NCBI RefSeq assembly: GCF_000685075.1
Contig: NZ_BAYD01000107.1
Location: forward strand, 1 to 35,075
DNA: 35,075 nucleotides
Direction of reading: 5' to 3'
DNA from: Paraburkholderia oxyphila NBRC 105797
Lineage (GTDB): Bacteria > Pseudomonadota > Gammaproteobacteria > Burkholderiales > Burkholderiaceae
The notes under the pieces were generated by a model. The model did no database searches and was not told where the DNA came from. It saw only the letters and a program-made list of their open reading frames with translations. The translations under genes were made by a program, and so were the position numbers. Shown here one piece after another: positions 1 through 6,825 of the stretch (positions are counted from its first letter, which is position 1; every line of letters starts with the position of its first letter).

Positions 1-46
1 GCAACGCCTGCGGCCCGCCGCGAAAACAAGGAAATGCCAACGCCAT
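1..46. repeat. Left copy of an inverted dispersed repeat
   Basis: The first 30 bases are the exact reverse complement of 35026-35055. The match continues to position 46 with three mismatches, pairing with 35010. Two hexamer units of the WTGGCN type lie at 35-46 (read on the minus strand). The right-hand copy has seven such units, so the hexamer tract varies in length between copies. From memory, GC-rich elements with this sequence recur in Burkholderia-group genomes; I could not check this. Confidence 0.85.
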
Positions 47-168
47 ATACGTCATGGCGGAACGCACGTCCACGCGGGACTGCCCGGTCCCGCAACGCTC
101 CAGCGAGTCGCAGAGCGCAGCGCAAGGGCGCCGGGCAAGGGCGCCCGGATAACGCCCCCAAATGATCA
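47..168. other. Non-coding tail downstream of the permease
   Basis: No gene is visible here. It contains a perfect 7-bp inverted repeat (74-80 with 87-93, 6-nt loop) and an 11-base direct repeat, GCAAGGGCGCC, at 122-132 and 135-145. The second copy overlaps a GC-rich palindrome ending near 148. These structures could end transcription of the minus-strand permease, but no run of T follows on that strand, so the terminator reading is weak. Confidence 0.4.
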
Positions 169-1698
169 CTACGCCTGCTCGTGCCGCGCGACCGCCGCAT
201 CAACCGCCTCAACCGAGCGTGTCAACCACGGCCGAATCTCCATCTCCTCATACCTCACGAGCCGGCTTTTGCGCGCACGCCGATAAGCCCACCATATCGC
301 CACAAACAGCGGAATCCAGACATAGATGGACAGCACCTCCATCCAGTCGACGCGAGCCGCAAAAAACGCCTGATAATCCTGCCCAAGCGAGATCACAACA
401 CACACAGCGATAGCAAAAAGCGGCCCAAACGGAAACCACTTCGCCCGATACGGCAACTGCTCGAGCCGGAAGCCCTGCTTCAAAAACCCCTTCCGAAACC
501 GGTAATGACAGACCGCAATCCCAAGCTACGCGATAAAGCCCGTGATGCCCACCGTATTCAGCAGCCACAGATAGATACTCTGATTATTAACGAGCGAAGT
601 GAGAAAGCACAGCCCACCCACAGCCATCGTCGCATACAGTGCATTACGCGGCACACCACCCGGTGACAGCGTCGCGAACATGGCGGGCGCACGCCCTTCC
701 GCCGCGAGGTTATACAGCATCCGCATCGCCGCATAAGTACCCGAATTGCCAGCCGACAACACCGCCGTAAGAATCACGAAATTCATCGCATCGGCAGCAA
801 GCCGGAAGCCCGCGTGGCTGAACACCAGCGTGAACGGGCTCACGCCAATGTCGGTCACGTCGCTCTTGAGCAGGTTCGGGTCCGTGTACGGAATCAGCAG
901 CCCGATCACAAAGATCGCGAGCACATAAAACAGCATGATGCGCCAGAAAATCTGCTTCACCGCACGCGGGATCGTCTTGCGCGGATTCTCCGATTCGCCC
1001 GCCGTGATCCCGACCAGTTCAGTGCCGAGAAATGAGAATCCGGCAATCAGCGCCACGCTCATCATCGCGTGCACCCCGCCAACGAACGGCGCGTCGCCAG
1101 TCGTGAAATTGTGCCAGCCGGCCGTGTGCCCGTTCCCCAGCACGCCGGCGCCAATCAGCAGCCCGGCCGCGATGAACGCAATCACCGTGACCACCTTGAT
1201 CAGCGAGAACCAGTACTCCGATTCGCCAAAGCCGCGCACGGACAGCGTGTTCAGCAGGAAGATCAGCACGAGAAACCCAGCGCCCCACCAGATGCCCGGC
1301 ACGGCTGGAAACCAGTAGCGCATCACGATCTGCCCGGCGACCAGCTCGATCGCGATCGTGACGGCCCAGCTGTACCAGTAGGTCCAGCCGAGCGCGACGC
1401 CGAAGCCTTCGTCCACGTATTTCTCGCCGTAGATCGCAAACGAGCCTGACACCGGCATCAGCGCGGCCATCTCGCCAAGGCCCGTGACGACGAAATAGAC
1501 CATCATCCCGATCGCGATATACGCGGCGATCGCGCCGCCTGGCCCCGCCTGCGCGATCGACGCGCCCGACGCAACGAACAGCCCCGTACCAATCGACCCG
1601 CCAATCGCGATCATCGCGATGTGGCGGCCCTGCAGACGGCGCTTGAGCGTCGTCCCAGACGATACGGCCGTCTCACCTGCCGCTTGCAAAGCTTCCAT
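169..1698 (-). pseudogene. lysP: LysP-type basic amino acid permease, interrupted by an in-frame amber codon
   Basis: This is an APC-superfamily proton/amino acid symporter of the inner membrane, closest by eye to E. coli LysP (lysine uptake). The start ATG at 1698 has a GGGTGA ribosome site five bases upstream. The N-terminal half carries the family signature GGSIGTGLFVASG followed by many membrane helices. At 526-528 the frame reads TAG, where relatives have Trp in the sequence GFIAWLGIA. The same frame then continues with normal LysP C-terminal sequence to a stop at 169-171. The full frame is about 509 codons, close to the 489 residues of E. coli LysP. Termination at the TAG would leave about 390 residues and remove the last two helices. 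It is therefore a one-base nonsense pseudogene, a suppressed gene or a base-call error. Arginine rather than lysine transport is possible given the neighbouring DDAH gene. Confidence 0.85.
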
Positions 1699-1723
1699 AA
1701 TGTTCACCCAGAATGAATTCGAG

Positions 1724-1757
1724 CCTGTCGATTTGATTCGGAATCCGAATCGACAGG
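1724..1757. promoter_or_regulatory. Inverted repeat upstream of the permease (operator candidate)
   Basis: A 10-bp perfect inverted repeat (CCTGTCGATT at 1724-1733, AATCGACAGG at 1748-1757) encloses a near-perfect 17-bp palindrome, GATTCGGAATCCGAATC (1735-1751), in which only the central base is unpaired. It lies 26 bp upstream of the permease start and downstream of the Lrp-type gene. It could be an operator for that regulator or a stem-loop ending its transcript. No T-run follows, so I favour an operator. Confidence 0.5.
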
Positions 1758-1845
1758 CCGATTGTTCGAGCCGAAATCAGCACTGCCAGCCGCTCGCCCG
1801 CCCGATGCTGCCGTATCGAACGCGTTTCGACCGCACCTCGCCGCG

Positions 1846-2310
1846 TCAAACAACGCTGCGCTTGATCGCCTGCAGCTCGGCCGTCGTCACGATCTTCTCG
1901 ATCCGGTAGCGCGTGCTTTCGAGCCAGTCGTTCGCGATCCGCCGGTACTCGTCGAGGTCTTCGCACGCGAGCCGCACGAGGAAGTCGAAGGTGCCGCTGA
2001 CGAGCCAGCAATCGAGCACGGCCGGGTTCGCGCGCATTTCCTCTTCGAACGGCGCCTGCGAACGTCCATGATCGGCCAGCACGATCTGCGCGAGCACGAC
2101 GATCGGCTTGGTCGCGCGCGGCGCCTTGATCACCGCCCGGTAGCCTTCGATGATGCCCAGCGCTTCGAGCCTTTCCACGCGGGCCTGGCACGGGCGCGGC
2201 GTGAGATTCACGAGTTCCGAAAGCTTGCGGTACGAAATCCGTCCGTCGTTGCGCAGGATGTCGAGGATCCGGAGGTCGATCTTGTCGAGCTGCATTTTCT
2301 TGTCGGTCAT
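1846..2310 (-). CDS. Lrp/AsnC family transcriptional regulator
   Basis: A DNA-binding regulator of the leucine-responsive family, 154 residues, normal for the family. An N-terminal winged helix-turn-helix (about residues 6-55, with ILDILRNDGRISYRKLSELV and the recognition segment TPRPCQARVERLE) is followed by a RAM/ActF ligand-binding domain with the typical sequence CWLVSGTFDFLVRL. I chose ATG 2310 (MTDKKMQLDKID) over an upstream frame extension because family members start there and a GGAG lies about 10 bases upstream. It sits between a DDAH gene and a basic amino acid permease on the same strand. It probably controls both in response to arginine or a related amino acid; that target is inferred from position only. 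Confidence 0.92.
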   Translation of the reverse strand: MTDKKMQLDKIDLRILDILRNDGRISYRKLSELVNLTPRPCQARVERLEALGIIEGYRAVIKAPRATKPIVVLAQIVLADHGRSQAPFEEEMRANPAVLDCWLVSGTFDFLVRLACEDLDEYRRIANDWLESTRYRIEKIVTTAELQAIKRSVV

Positions 2311-2341
2311 CCGCGTTTGCTCCGGTCGGGTCGTGGCTCGT

Positions 2342-2366
2342 GCGCGCAATGTCTCCCGTTGCGCGC
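2342..2366. promoter_or_regulatory. Dyad upstream of the Lrp-type gene
   Basis: An 8-bp perfect inverted repeat, GCGCGCAA (2342-2349) and TTGCGCGC (2359-2366), with a 9-nt spacer, lies in the 99-bp gap between the DDAH stop and the Lrp-type start. It may be an autoregulatory operator. Self-complementary GC-rich words are common in this DNA, so the call is weak. Confidence 0.3.
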
Positions 2367-2409
2367 GGGACCCACATTATCCGGCCGAAGCGGGCCGCAC
2401 GCCAGCCGG

Positions 2410-3168
2410 CTAGAAGCGCAGCGACAGGCAGGTCAGGCCGCCATCCATTTTGCGGAACTCGCTCGTGTCGATCACGTGCAGCGGCAGGCCGAGCTTGGCG
2501 ATTGCGTCGTGCACGCGCGGGTAGCCGGCCGGCGTGATCAGCGCACCGTTCACGCGCAGCGTGTTGCCGGCGTATTCGTCGGCGGCCGAGACCGCGATGC
2601 GGCGATAGTCGGCGAACGCCGGATGCGCGCTCAACGCTTCGGTGACGAGCAGCGTGTCGTCGCCGAGTGCGTTGACGACCGACTTCAGGTGCAGGCCGGC
2701 GCCCACCGGTACCGCAACGACCGTGTAGCCGTAGCGTGACACGAGCGACTCGAACGCGGCGATGCCGTCGGCGTCGGTGCGGCCCGTCAGGCCGATATAG
2801 AAGCGCTTGCCCACCAGCATCACGTCGCCGCCGTCGAGGCGGCCGTCACGCATCGGCAGCAGGTCGCGATGCGCGGCCAGCGCCGCTTCGATATGCTCGG
2901 TCTCGCCCCGCCGTGCGGGTGCGCCGGGGCGTGTGATCACCGCGAATTCCGGCGTCACGACCGCAACGTCCTCGACGAAATGCGAATCGGGGAAGGCGTT
3001 CAGCGGCGGCAGCTCGGTCAGCTCGACGCCTAGCTGGCGCAGCGTCGCGCAGTACGTCTGGAACTGCGTGAGCGTCTTGTCGTAGTCGGGCGCGCCGAGC
3101 GCGGCGGTGGTGAGGCCCGCGCCGCAGGAAGGCGCGGGACGGCGAACGATCGCTTGGGTGAATTGCAT
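2410..3168 (-). CDS. Dimethylarginine dimethylaminohydrolase (DDAH)
   Basis: A cytosolic guanidine-modifying enzyme that hydrolyses N-omega-methylated arginines to citrulline and methylamines. The 252 residues match the 254 of the Pseudomonas aeruginosa enzyme. The catalytic set is visible: acidic residue D112 in LDGGDV, H160 in GAGLHLKS, and nucleophile C247 in MDGGLTCLSLRF near the C-terminus. The substrate loop FVEDVAV is at 64-70. ATG 3168 is preceded by GGAGGAG at ideal spacing; a longer frame upstream lacks family sequence. With the permease and Lrp-type regulator it would take up and break down arginine derivatives. A related activity, such as arginine deimination, cannot be excluded from sequence alone. 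Confidence 0.93.
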   Translation of the reverse strand: MQFTQAIVRRPAPSCGAGLTTAALGAPDYDKTLTQFQTYCATLRQLGVELTELPPLNAFPDSHFVEDVAVVTPEFAVITRPGAPARRGETEHIEAALAAHRDLLPMRDGRLDGGDVMLVGKRFYIGLTGRTDADGIAAFESLVSRYGYTVVAVPVGAGLHLKSVVNALGDDTLLVTEALSAHPAFADYRRIAVSAADEYAGNTLRVNGALITPAGYPRVHDAIAKLGLPLHVIDTSEFRKMDGGLTCLSLRF

Positions 3169-3245
3169 TGACTCCTCCATGGTATTCATGCACCCATGCG
3201 GCGCACGGGGCAGGTGTGTTGTGTCCAGACCATTATCGGAGGTCA

Positions 3246-3257
3246 AATTGAGCAATT
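3246..3257. promoter_or_regulatory. AATTG-AG-CAATT dyad upstream of DDAH
   Basis: A perfect 5+5 inverted repeat with a 2-nt spacer lies 78 bp upstream of the DDAH start, in an AT-rich patch of the 209-bp gap between DDAH and the histidine kinase. Size and symmetry suit an Lrp/AsnC-family operator. No experimentally known site was compared. Confidence 0.35.
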
Positions 3258-3377
3258 CGTGTCGATTTCGGCTGCGCCCACAGCCGATCGCGTCGAATTG
3301 CATGCGGCACGCAGCGGATTCGGCAGAGGGCCTTGCGTGGCGTGCCGAGCAGGCGCTTTTCGCCAACGGTTCGCGAT

Positions 3378-4202
3378 TCAGGCGGGCGGCAGCGTGATGA
3401 GAAAAGTCGCGCCGCAGTCGGGATTGTTGATGGCGTGAATTTCGCCGCCGTGCGCTTCCACAACGGACCGGCAGATCGCAAGGCCCAGTCCCAGCGCACC
3501 GTCCCGGGTCGTATGGAACGGCTCGAAGATCTGCGCGAGGTCTTCGCACGCAATGCCGGGGCCATTGTCGGCCACCGAGACGGCCAGCGCGCCCGTTTCA
3601 TCGGTCCATGAAGCAATGACGATGCGGGCGGGCCGCTCGTTCATCCCGCTCATCGCCTGCAGCGCATTGTGCGTGAGATTCATGAAGACCTGCTGGAGCT
3701 TGCCGGCGTCCGCCAGCGTTTGGGGCAGCGCCGGCGACAGGCGCAGTTCGAGCGTCGCGCGGTGTTGAGTCATCTCTTGCGCGAGGAGCGGCGCGAAGGC
3801 CCGCACCACGTCGTTGATCGACGTGGGGATCAACTGGGGCGGGGGCCGTCGCAGGCGCTGGCGAACCCGCTCCACCGTCTCGGCCGCGCGTCGGCCGTCG
3901 CTCGTCATCCGCTCGACGCAGTCCCGCATCTCGTGCGTGGGCGGATTGTCCTGGCGCATCCACCGCAGGCACGCCTGGCCATCGAGCACGATGGCCGAGA
4001 GCGGTTGGGCAATCTCATGGGCGATCGAGGCCGTCAGCTCCTCGAGCAGGCTGAGACGCATGGCTTCGTTGAGCAATGCCTGGGCATCCTGAAGATGTGT
4101 TCGGCTCGTCTTGCGCTTGCTCTGGCGCTGCACGAGCAGCGCGAGCGCAAGCACCGAAGCAAGCAACATTGCGAGTGCGAGCAATTCGGCAAGCCTGAGC
4201 AT
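3378..4202 (-). CDS. Small membrane-anchored sensor histidine kinase
   Basis: A 274-residue orthodox histidine kinase with almost no sensor region. One membrane helix (about 5-25) is followed by a short linker, then the dimerisation helix with phospho-acceptor H62 in SIAHEIAQPL. The ATPase domain has its N-box at N179 (NLTHNAL), G1 at DNGPGI (212-217) and G2 at GLGLAI (238-243). The H-box variant HEIAQPL is shared with the larger kinase at 14155-16341. The gene starts 18 bp after the stop of the FixJ-type regulator at 4221-4886, so the two form an operon and a cognate pair. With no periplasmic loop, the signal is probably membrane-linked, cytosolic or passed by a partner protein. Confidence 0.92.
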   Translation of the reverse strand: MLRLAELLALAMLLASVLALALLVQRQSKRKTSRTHLQDAQALLNEAMRLSLLEELTASIAHEIAQPLSAIVLDGQACLRWMRQDNPPTHEMRDCVERMTSDGRRAAETVERVRQRLRRPPPQLIPTSINDVVRAFAPLLAQEMTQHRATLELRLSPALPQTLADAGKLQQVFMNLTHNALQAMSGMNERPARIVIASWTDETGALAVSVADNGPGIACEDLAQIFEPFHTTRDGALGLGLAICRSVVEAHGGEIHAINNPDCGATFLITLPPA

Positions 4203-4220
4203 GGACGCACGGCGTCGGCG

Positions 4221-4886
4221 CTAGCGGGCCGGGTCCGGCTGGAACCGGGCGAGTCCCAGCAGCCCGGCCTTCTGGACGAGGTCGGCCACCGAGCGCGATC
4301 CCATCTTGTGCATCACCTGGCCCCGATGCATCTTCACCGTGACTTCGCTGAGCGCCAGGTCCGTGGCGATCTGCTTGTTGAGCGAGCCGCGCAACACATG
4401 CGACATCACTTCGCGCTCGCGCGGCGTGAGCGTCGCGTAGCGCTGCTGCAGGTCGGCGTGGGCGGCAAGCGAGCGCCTGCGTTCCGAATCGCGCTCGATG
4501 CCCAGCGCCACGGCATCGAGCACTTCCTGGTCGCGCAGCGGCTTGGTGAGGAAATCCACGGCGCCCGATTTCATCGCCTTGGCGCACATCCAGACGTCGC
4601 CGTGCGCCGTGATGAAAACGATGGGGATCGGGTTGTGCCTGTGCGCCTGCTGGTCCTGGAACACGAGCCCGCTATACCCCTGCAGGCGCACGTCGAGGAC
4701 GAGGCAACTGGGCACCTCCGGCCGCTCGAAGCGCAGAAATTCATCGCAGGAGCCGAATACTTCAGCCCGCATGCCGGTCGAGCGCAGCAGGCTCGATAAC
4801 GCCTTGCGCTGCGATTCGTCGTCGTCGATCACGTAGGCGATAGGGCCGGCCGTTGCCGGCAGCGCATCGTTCGAGACGGTGTCCAT
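4221..4886 (-). CDS. FixJ/NarL-type response regulator
   Basis: A 221-residue two-domain regulator. The receiver domain (about 15-130) has the acidic pocket DDD at 21-23, phospho-acceptor D65 in LVLDVRLQG, T93 and K115 in FLTKPL. The LuxR-type helix-turn-helix (about 150-205) has TLTPREREV and the recognition helix SEVTVKMHRGQVMHKM. The order receiver then LuxR with the HGD..MAxKAMKSGAVDFLTKP pattern is the FixJ subgroup. It is the first gene of an operon with the kinase at 3378-4202 and is divergent from the acetoacetate-decarboxylase-like gene across 264 bp. A CCCTATACGAAGGT site in that gap is a possible target of this family. Confidence 0.94.
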   Translation of the reverse strand: MDTVSNDALPATAGPIAYVIDDDESQRKALSSLLRSTGMRAEVFGSCDEFLRFERPEVPSCLVLDVRLQGYSGLVFQDQQAHRHNPIPIVFITAHGDVWMCAKAMKSGAVDFLTKPLRDQEVLDAVALGIERDSERRRSLAAHADLQQRYATLTPREREVMSHVLRGSLNKQIATDLALSEVTVKMHRGQVMHKMGSRSVADLVQKAGLLGLARFQPDPAR

Positions 4887-5013
4887 GATGCCCCCGCTCG
4901 CCCTCGAGGGCGCGTATTGGCGAGGCTCGATTATCTCCGGCCCTTGGCGGCGCTGCAGAGTAGGTAAGTTTTACAACGTGGCGGACGCACCCGCCTGAAC
5001 GATCGGATGAGGA

Positions 5014-5031
5014 CCCTATACGAAGGTCGGG
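5014..5031. promoter_or_regulatory. Shared CYATAC-type dyad, site 1 (upstream of the decarboxylase-like gene)
   Basis: CCCTATACGAAGGTCGGG resembles site 3 read in reverse (CCCTATACGATGGTATGG), with identical left halves and a degraded right half. It lies 120 bp upstream of the ATG at 5151. A possible -10 element TACAGT begins at 5050, somewhat closer than at the other two sites. It is probably an activator site for a FixJ/NarL-family regulator encoded in this island. Confidence 0.5.
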
Positions 5032-5150
5032 CCCGTTGGCATGTGTACGTACAGTGGTTCGGGGCCCATCGTGGCGCTAACGTGAACGGGCCTCGGACCA
5101 CTACCGGCCCATGCCGTTGCCGTTGAACGGGTCACCCTGCGGAGATTCCC

Positions 5151-5960
5151 ATGCTCAAAGGTTACATGGCGCCGCTTTCCCCGCTCGGGAAGGCCTCCAT
5201 CAATCCGCCGCCGCCGTGGCACTACTCGGGCGACGTCATCGGCGCCGAGTTCTGGGCCGAGCCCGAGGCCACGGCGGCGACATTGCCGCCCGGCCTCGAC
5301 CCCGACCCCTCGACGGCCGGGCACGGCGTGGTCCTCTTCATCGACTGGCAGTTCACGGCGCAGGATGACGAGTTTCTCGACCCGGCCCGCTACCAGTACC
5401 GCGAATGTCTGTTTCTCGTCGATGCCGTTCACAAGGGCACGCCGGTCATGTGGTGCCCGTACATCTACGTCGACAACGACGCGGCGCTCGCGCGCGGCTG
5501 GGCACAAGGCTTTCCGAAGAAGCTCGCATCGGTGTACCAGACCCGCACGTTTGCGGCGCCGAGCGCGGCGGCGGCACCCGTGGCGTCCGGCTCGCGCTTC
5601 GGCGCAAGTCTCTCGGCCCACGGCGAACGGCTAGCCGAGGCGCGCATCACGCTGCGCCAGCCCGTGGCGGATCCGAAGTCGCTGCTCGCGCGTCCGACCG
5701 TCAACCGGCGCTATTTCGCGAGTCTCGTGGCGGGCCTGCACGACAAGCCCGCCGTCGACGAACTGGTGCTCTCGGTCACCGACAACCTCAGCGTGGCCGA
5801 CGCGTGGGCCGGCGATGCCGAGCTGCTGTTTCCCGACGCGCGCGGCGAGGAGATCTGCGCGTTCGGCCCGGTGAAGGTGGGCGGCGGCTTCCGGTTTTCA
5901 TTGGCGTATTCGGTCACCGACCTGAAGCTGCTGGAAGACCTCACGCGCCTGGGTAAATAG
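5151..5960 (+). CDS. Acetoacetate decarboxylase-fold protein
   Basis: A 269-residue member of the acetoacetate decarboxylase (ADC) superfamily, which uses a Schiff-base lysine to decarboxylate beta-keto acids or catalyse related aldol and dehydration reactions. The hallmark double lysine is present: K123-K124 in GFPKKLAS, matching the PKKL of clostridial ADC in which the first lysine is catalytic. The acidic residue E85 in QYRECLFLV may correspond to an active-site glutamate of ADC. ATG 5151 has GGAG nine bases upstream. The gene stands alone, divergent from a FixJ-type regulator and convergent with a receiver gene. The presence of two thiamine-diphosphate enzymes nearby suggests a keto-acid substrate, but which one cannot be told. 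Confidence 0.85.
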   Translation: MLKGYMAPLSPLGKASINPPPPWHYSGDVIGAEFWAEPEATAATLPPGLDPDPSTAGHGVVLFIDWQFTAQDDEFLDPARYQYRECLFLVDAVHKGTPVMWCPYIYVDNDAALARGWAQGFPKKLASVYQTRTFAAPSAAAAPVASGSRFGASLSAHGERLAEARITLRQPVADPKSLLARPTVNRRYFASLVAGLHDKPAVDELVLSVTDNLSVADAWAGDAELLFPDARGEEICAFGPVKVGGGFRFSLAYSVTDLKLLEDLTRLGK

Positions 5961-5989
5961 CATGCGCGCCCGTTGCCGCCATGCCGGGC

Positions 5990-6403
5990 TCACAGCGCTT
6001 GCCCAGGCGGCAGCGCACGCTGGACACGGCGCGCGCGCGGCTCGAGGGCGTGTTCGATCGAGTCGAGCAGGCGTGCGTCGTCGAAGGGCTTGGCGAGGAC
6101 CCGGCAGGTGCTCGAGAGCCTGGCATTCCTGATGTTTTGATCGTCGCAGGAGGCGCTCATCAGAATGACAGGAATGCGCGCGTCTTTCTCCTGAACCTGA
6201 AGGTAGAGCTCCATGCCGCTCATGTGCGGCATATGGACATCGGTAATCAGACATTGCGTGACTTCGAAGTAGAGCGAATGCAGGAAGTCCTCGGCGCACG
6301 AAAACGTATAAACCGCGTAACCGTGCGAGCGAATCAGGCTCGTGATCGCCTGCCGGATCGATGCGTCGTCGTCGACTACTGCAATCACAGGCGATCGGGT
6401 CAT
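5990..6403 (-). CDS. Stand-alone receiver-domain response regulator
   Basis: A 137-residue protein consisting of one CheY/FixJ-type receiver domain and a short basic, proline-containing tail. Visible active-site residues are D11-D13, phospho-acceptor D55 in ITDVHMPHMSG, S83 and K105 in LAKPF. There is no output domain. It probably acts as a phosphate sink, shuttle or allosteric partner for the two histidine kinases of the island. I prefer ATG 6403 because family similarity starts there and because upstream starts (GTG 6466, ATG 6463) would lie inside the proposed -10 element; neither has a good ribosome site. It is convergent with the decarboxylase-like gene, 29 bp away. Confidence 0.88.
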   Translation of the reverse strand: MTRSPVIAVVDDDASIRQAITSLIRSHGYAVYTFSCAEDFLHSLYFEVTQCLITDVHMPHMSGMELYLQVQEKDARIPVILMSASCDDQNIRNARLSSTCRVLAKPFDDARLLDSIEHALEPRARRVQRALPPGQAL

Positions 6404-6464
6404 GGTGATGTCCGGCGTGCGGATTAGTGCAGATTGGTAGGTGGAGCGGGTTGGCTCGATCATC

Positions 6465-6508
6465 ACAGTAGTGTCATGTGCTGATATATGACCTCATACC
6501 AACGTATG
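6465..6508 (-). promoter_or_regulatory. Shared CYATAC-type dyad, site 2, with -10 element for the receiver gene
   Basis: CATAC-CAAC-GTATG (6495-6508) is a perfect 5+5 dyad. On the minus strand a -10-like TACTGT (6470-6465) begins 31.5 bp from the dyad centre, exactly the distance seen at site 3 upstream of the dehydrogenase operon. The dyad would then overlap the -35 region, as for a class II activator. No comparable -10 is seen at that distance on the plus strand towards poxB. Confidence 0.5.
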
Positions 6509-6560
6509 GTCGGTCCCCGTGCAAGAGTTCAGCACGCGTGAGCGTGTGAAGGAATCGAAC

Positions 6561-6824
6561 ATGGAGGCTGCTGTGTTGTCTCTTGTGCCAGCGACGGCGC
6601 CCGCGCGCGCCGCTTTGTCCGCTCAGGACGCGATAACCCCGGCCTTGCGCAACAGCTCGGGCGCGGCGCATCCGTGCTCGCAGGACAAAAACCGTGCTGC
6701 GGCGAGCGCGCCAACGGGGTGCGCTCTCCAGAATTCACTCATGCGTCAATGCTTCACGCAACGGCGGCGCGCTGCGATGCGCGCGGCGCCCGTGGCGATT
6801 CCTCAACCCATACTGGGGACCTGA
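6561..6824 (+). CDS. Possible small leader protein before poxB (doubtful)
   Basis: This 87-codon frame starts at ATG 6561 with AAGGA seven bases upstream and ends two bases before the poxB ATG. It has no recognised similarity, a basic Ala- and Arg-rich composition and only moderate third-position GC. It could be a translated leader coupled to poxB. It could equally be chance in the 422-bp gap (6404-6825) between the receiver gene and poxB, where I see no other feature apart from site 2 and its -10 element. Confidence 0.2.
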   Translation: MEAAVLSLVPATAPARAALSAQDAITPALRNSSGAAHPCSQDKNRAAASAPTGCALQNSLMRQCFTQRRRAAMRAAPVAIPQPILGT

Positions 6825-6825
6825 A

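Noticed and set aside
1762..2739. A 325-codon plus-strand frame over the Lrp-type and DDAH genes
   Set aside because: The two minus-strand genes have clear family motifs and ribosome sites; this frame has none.
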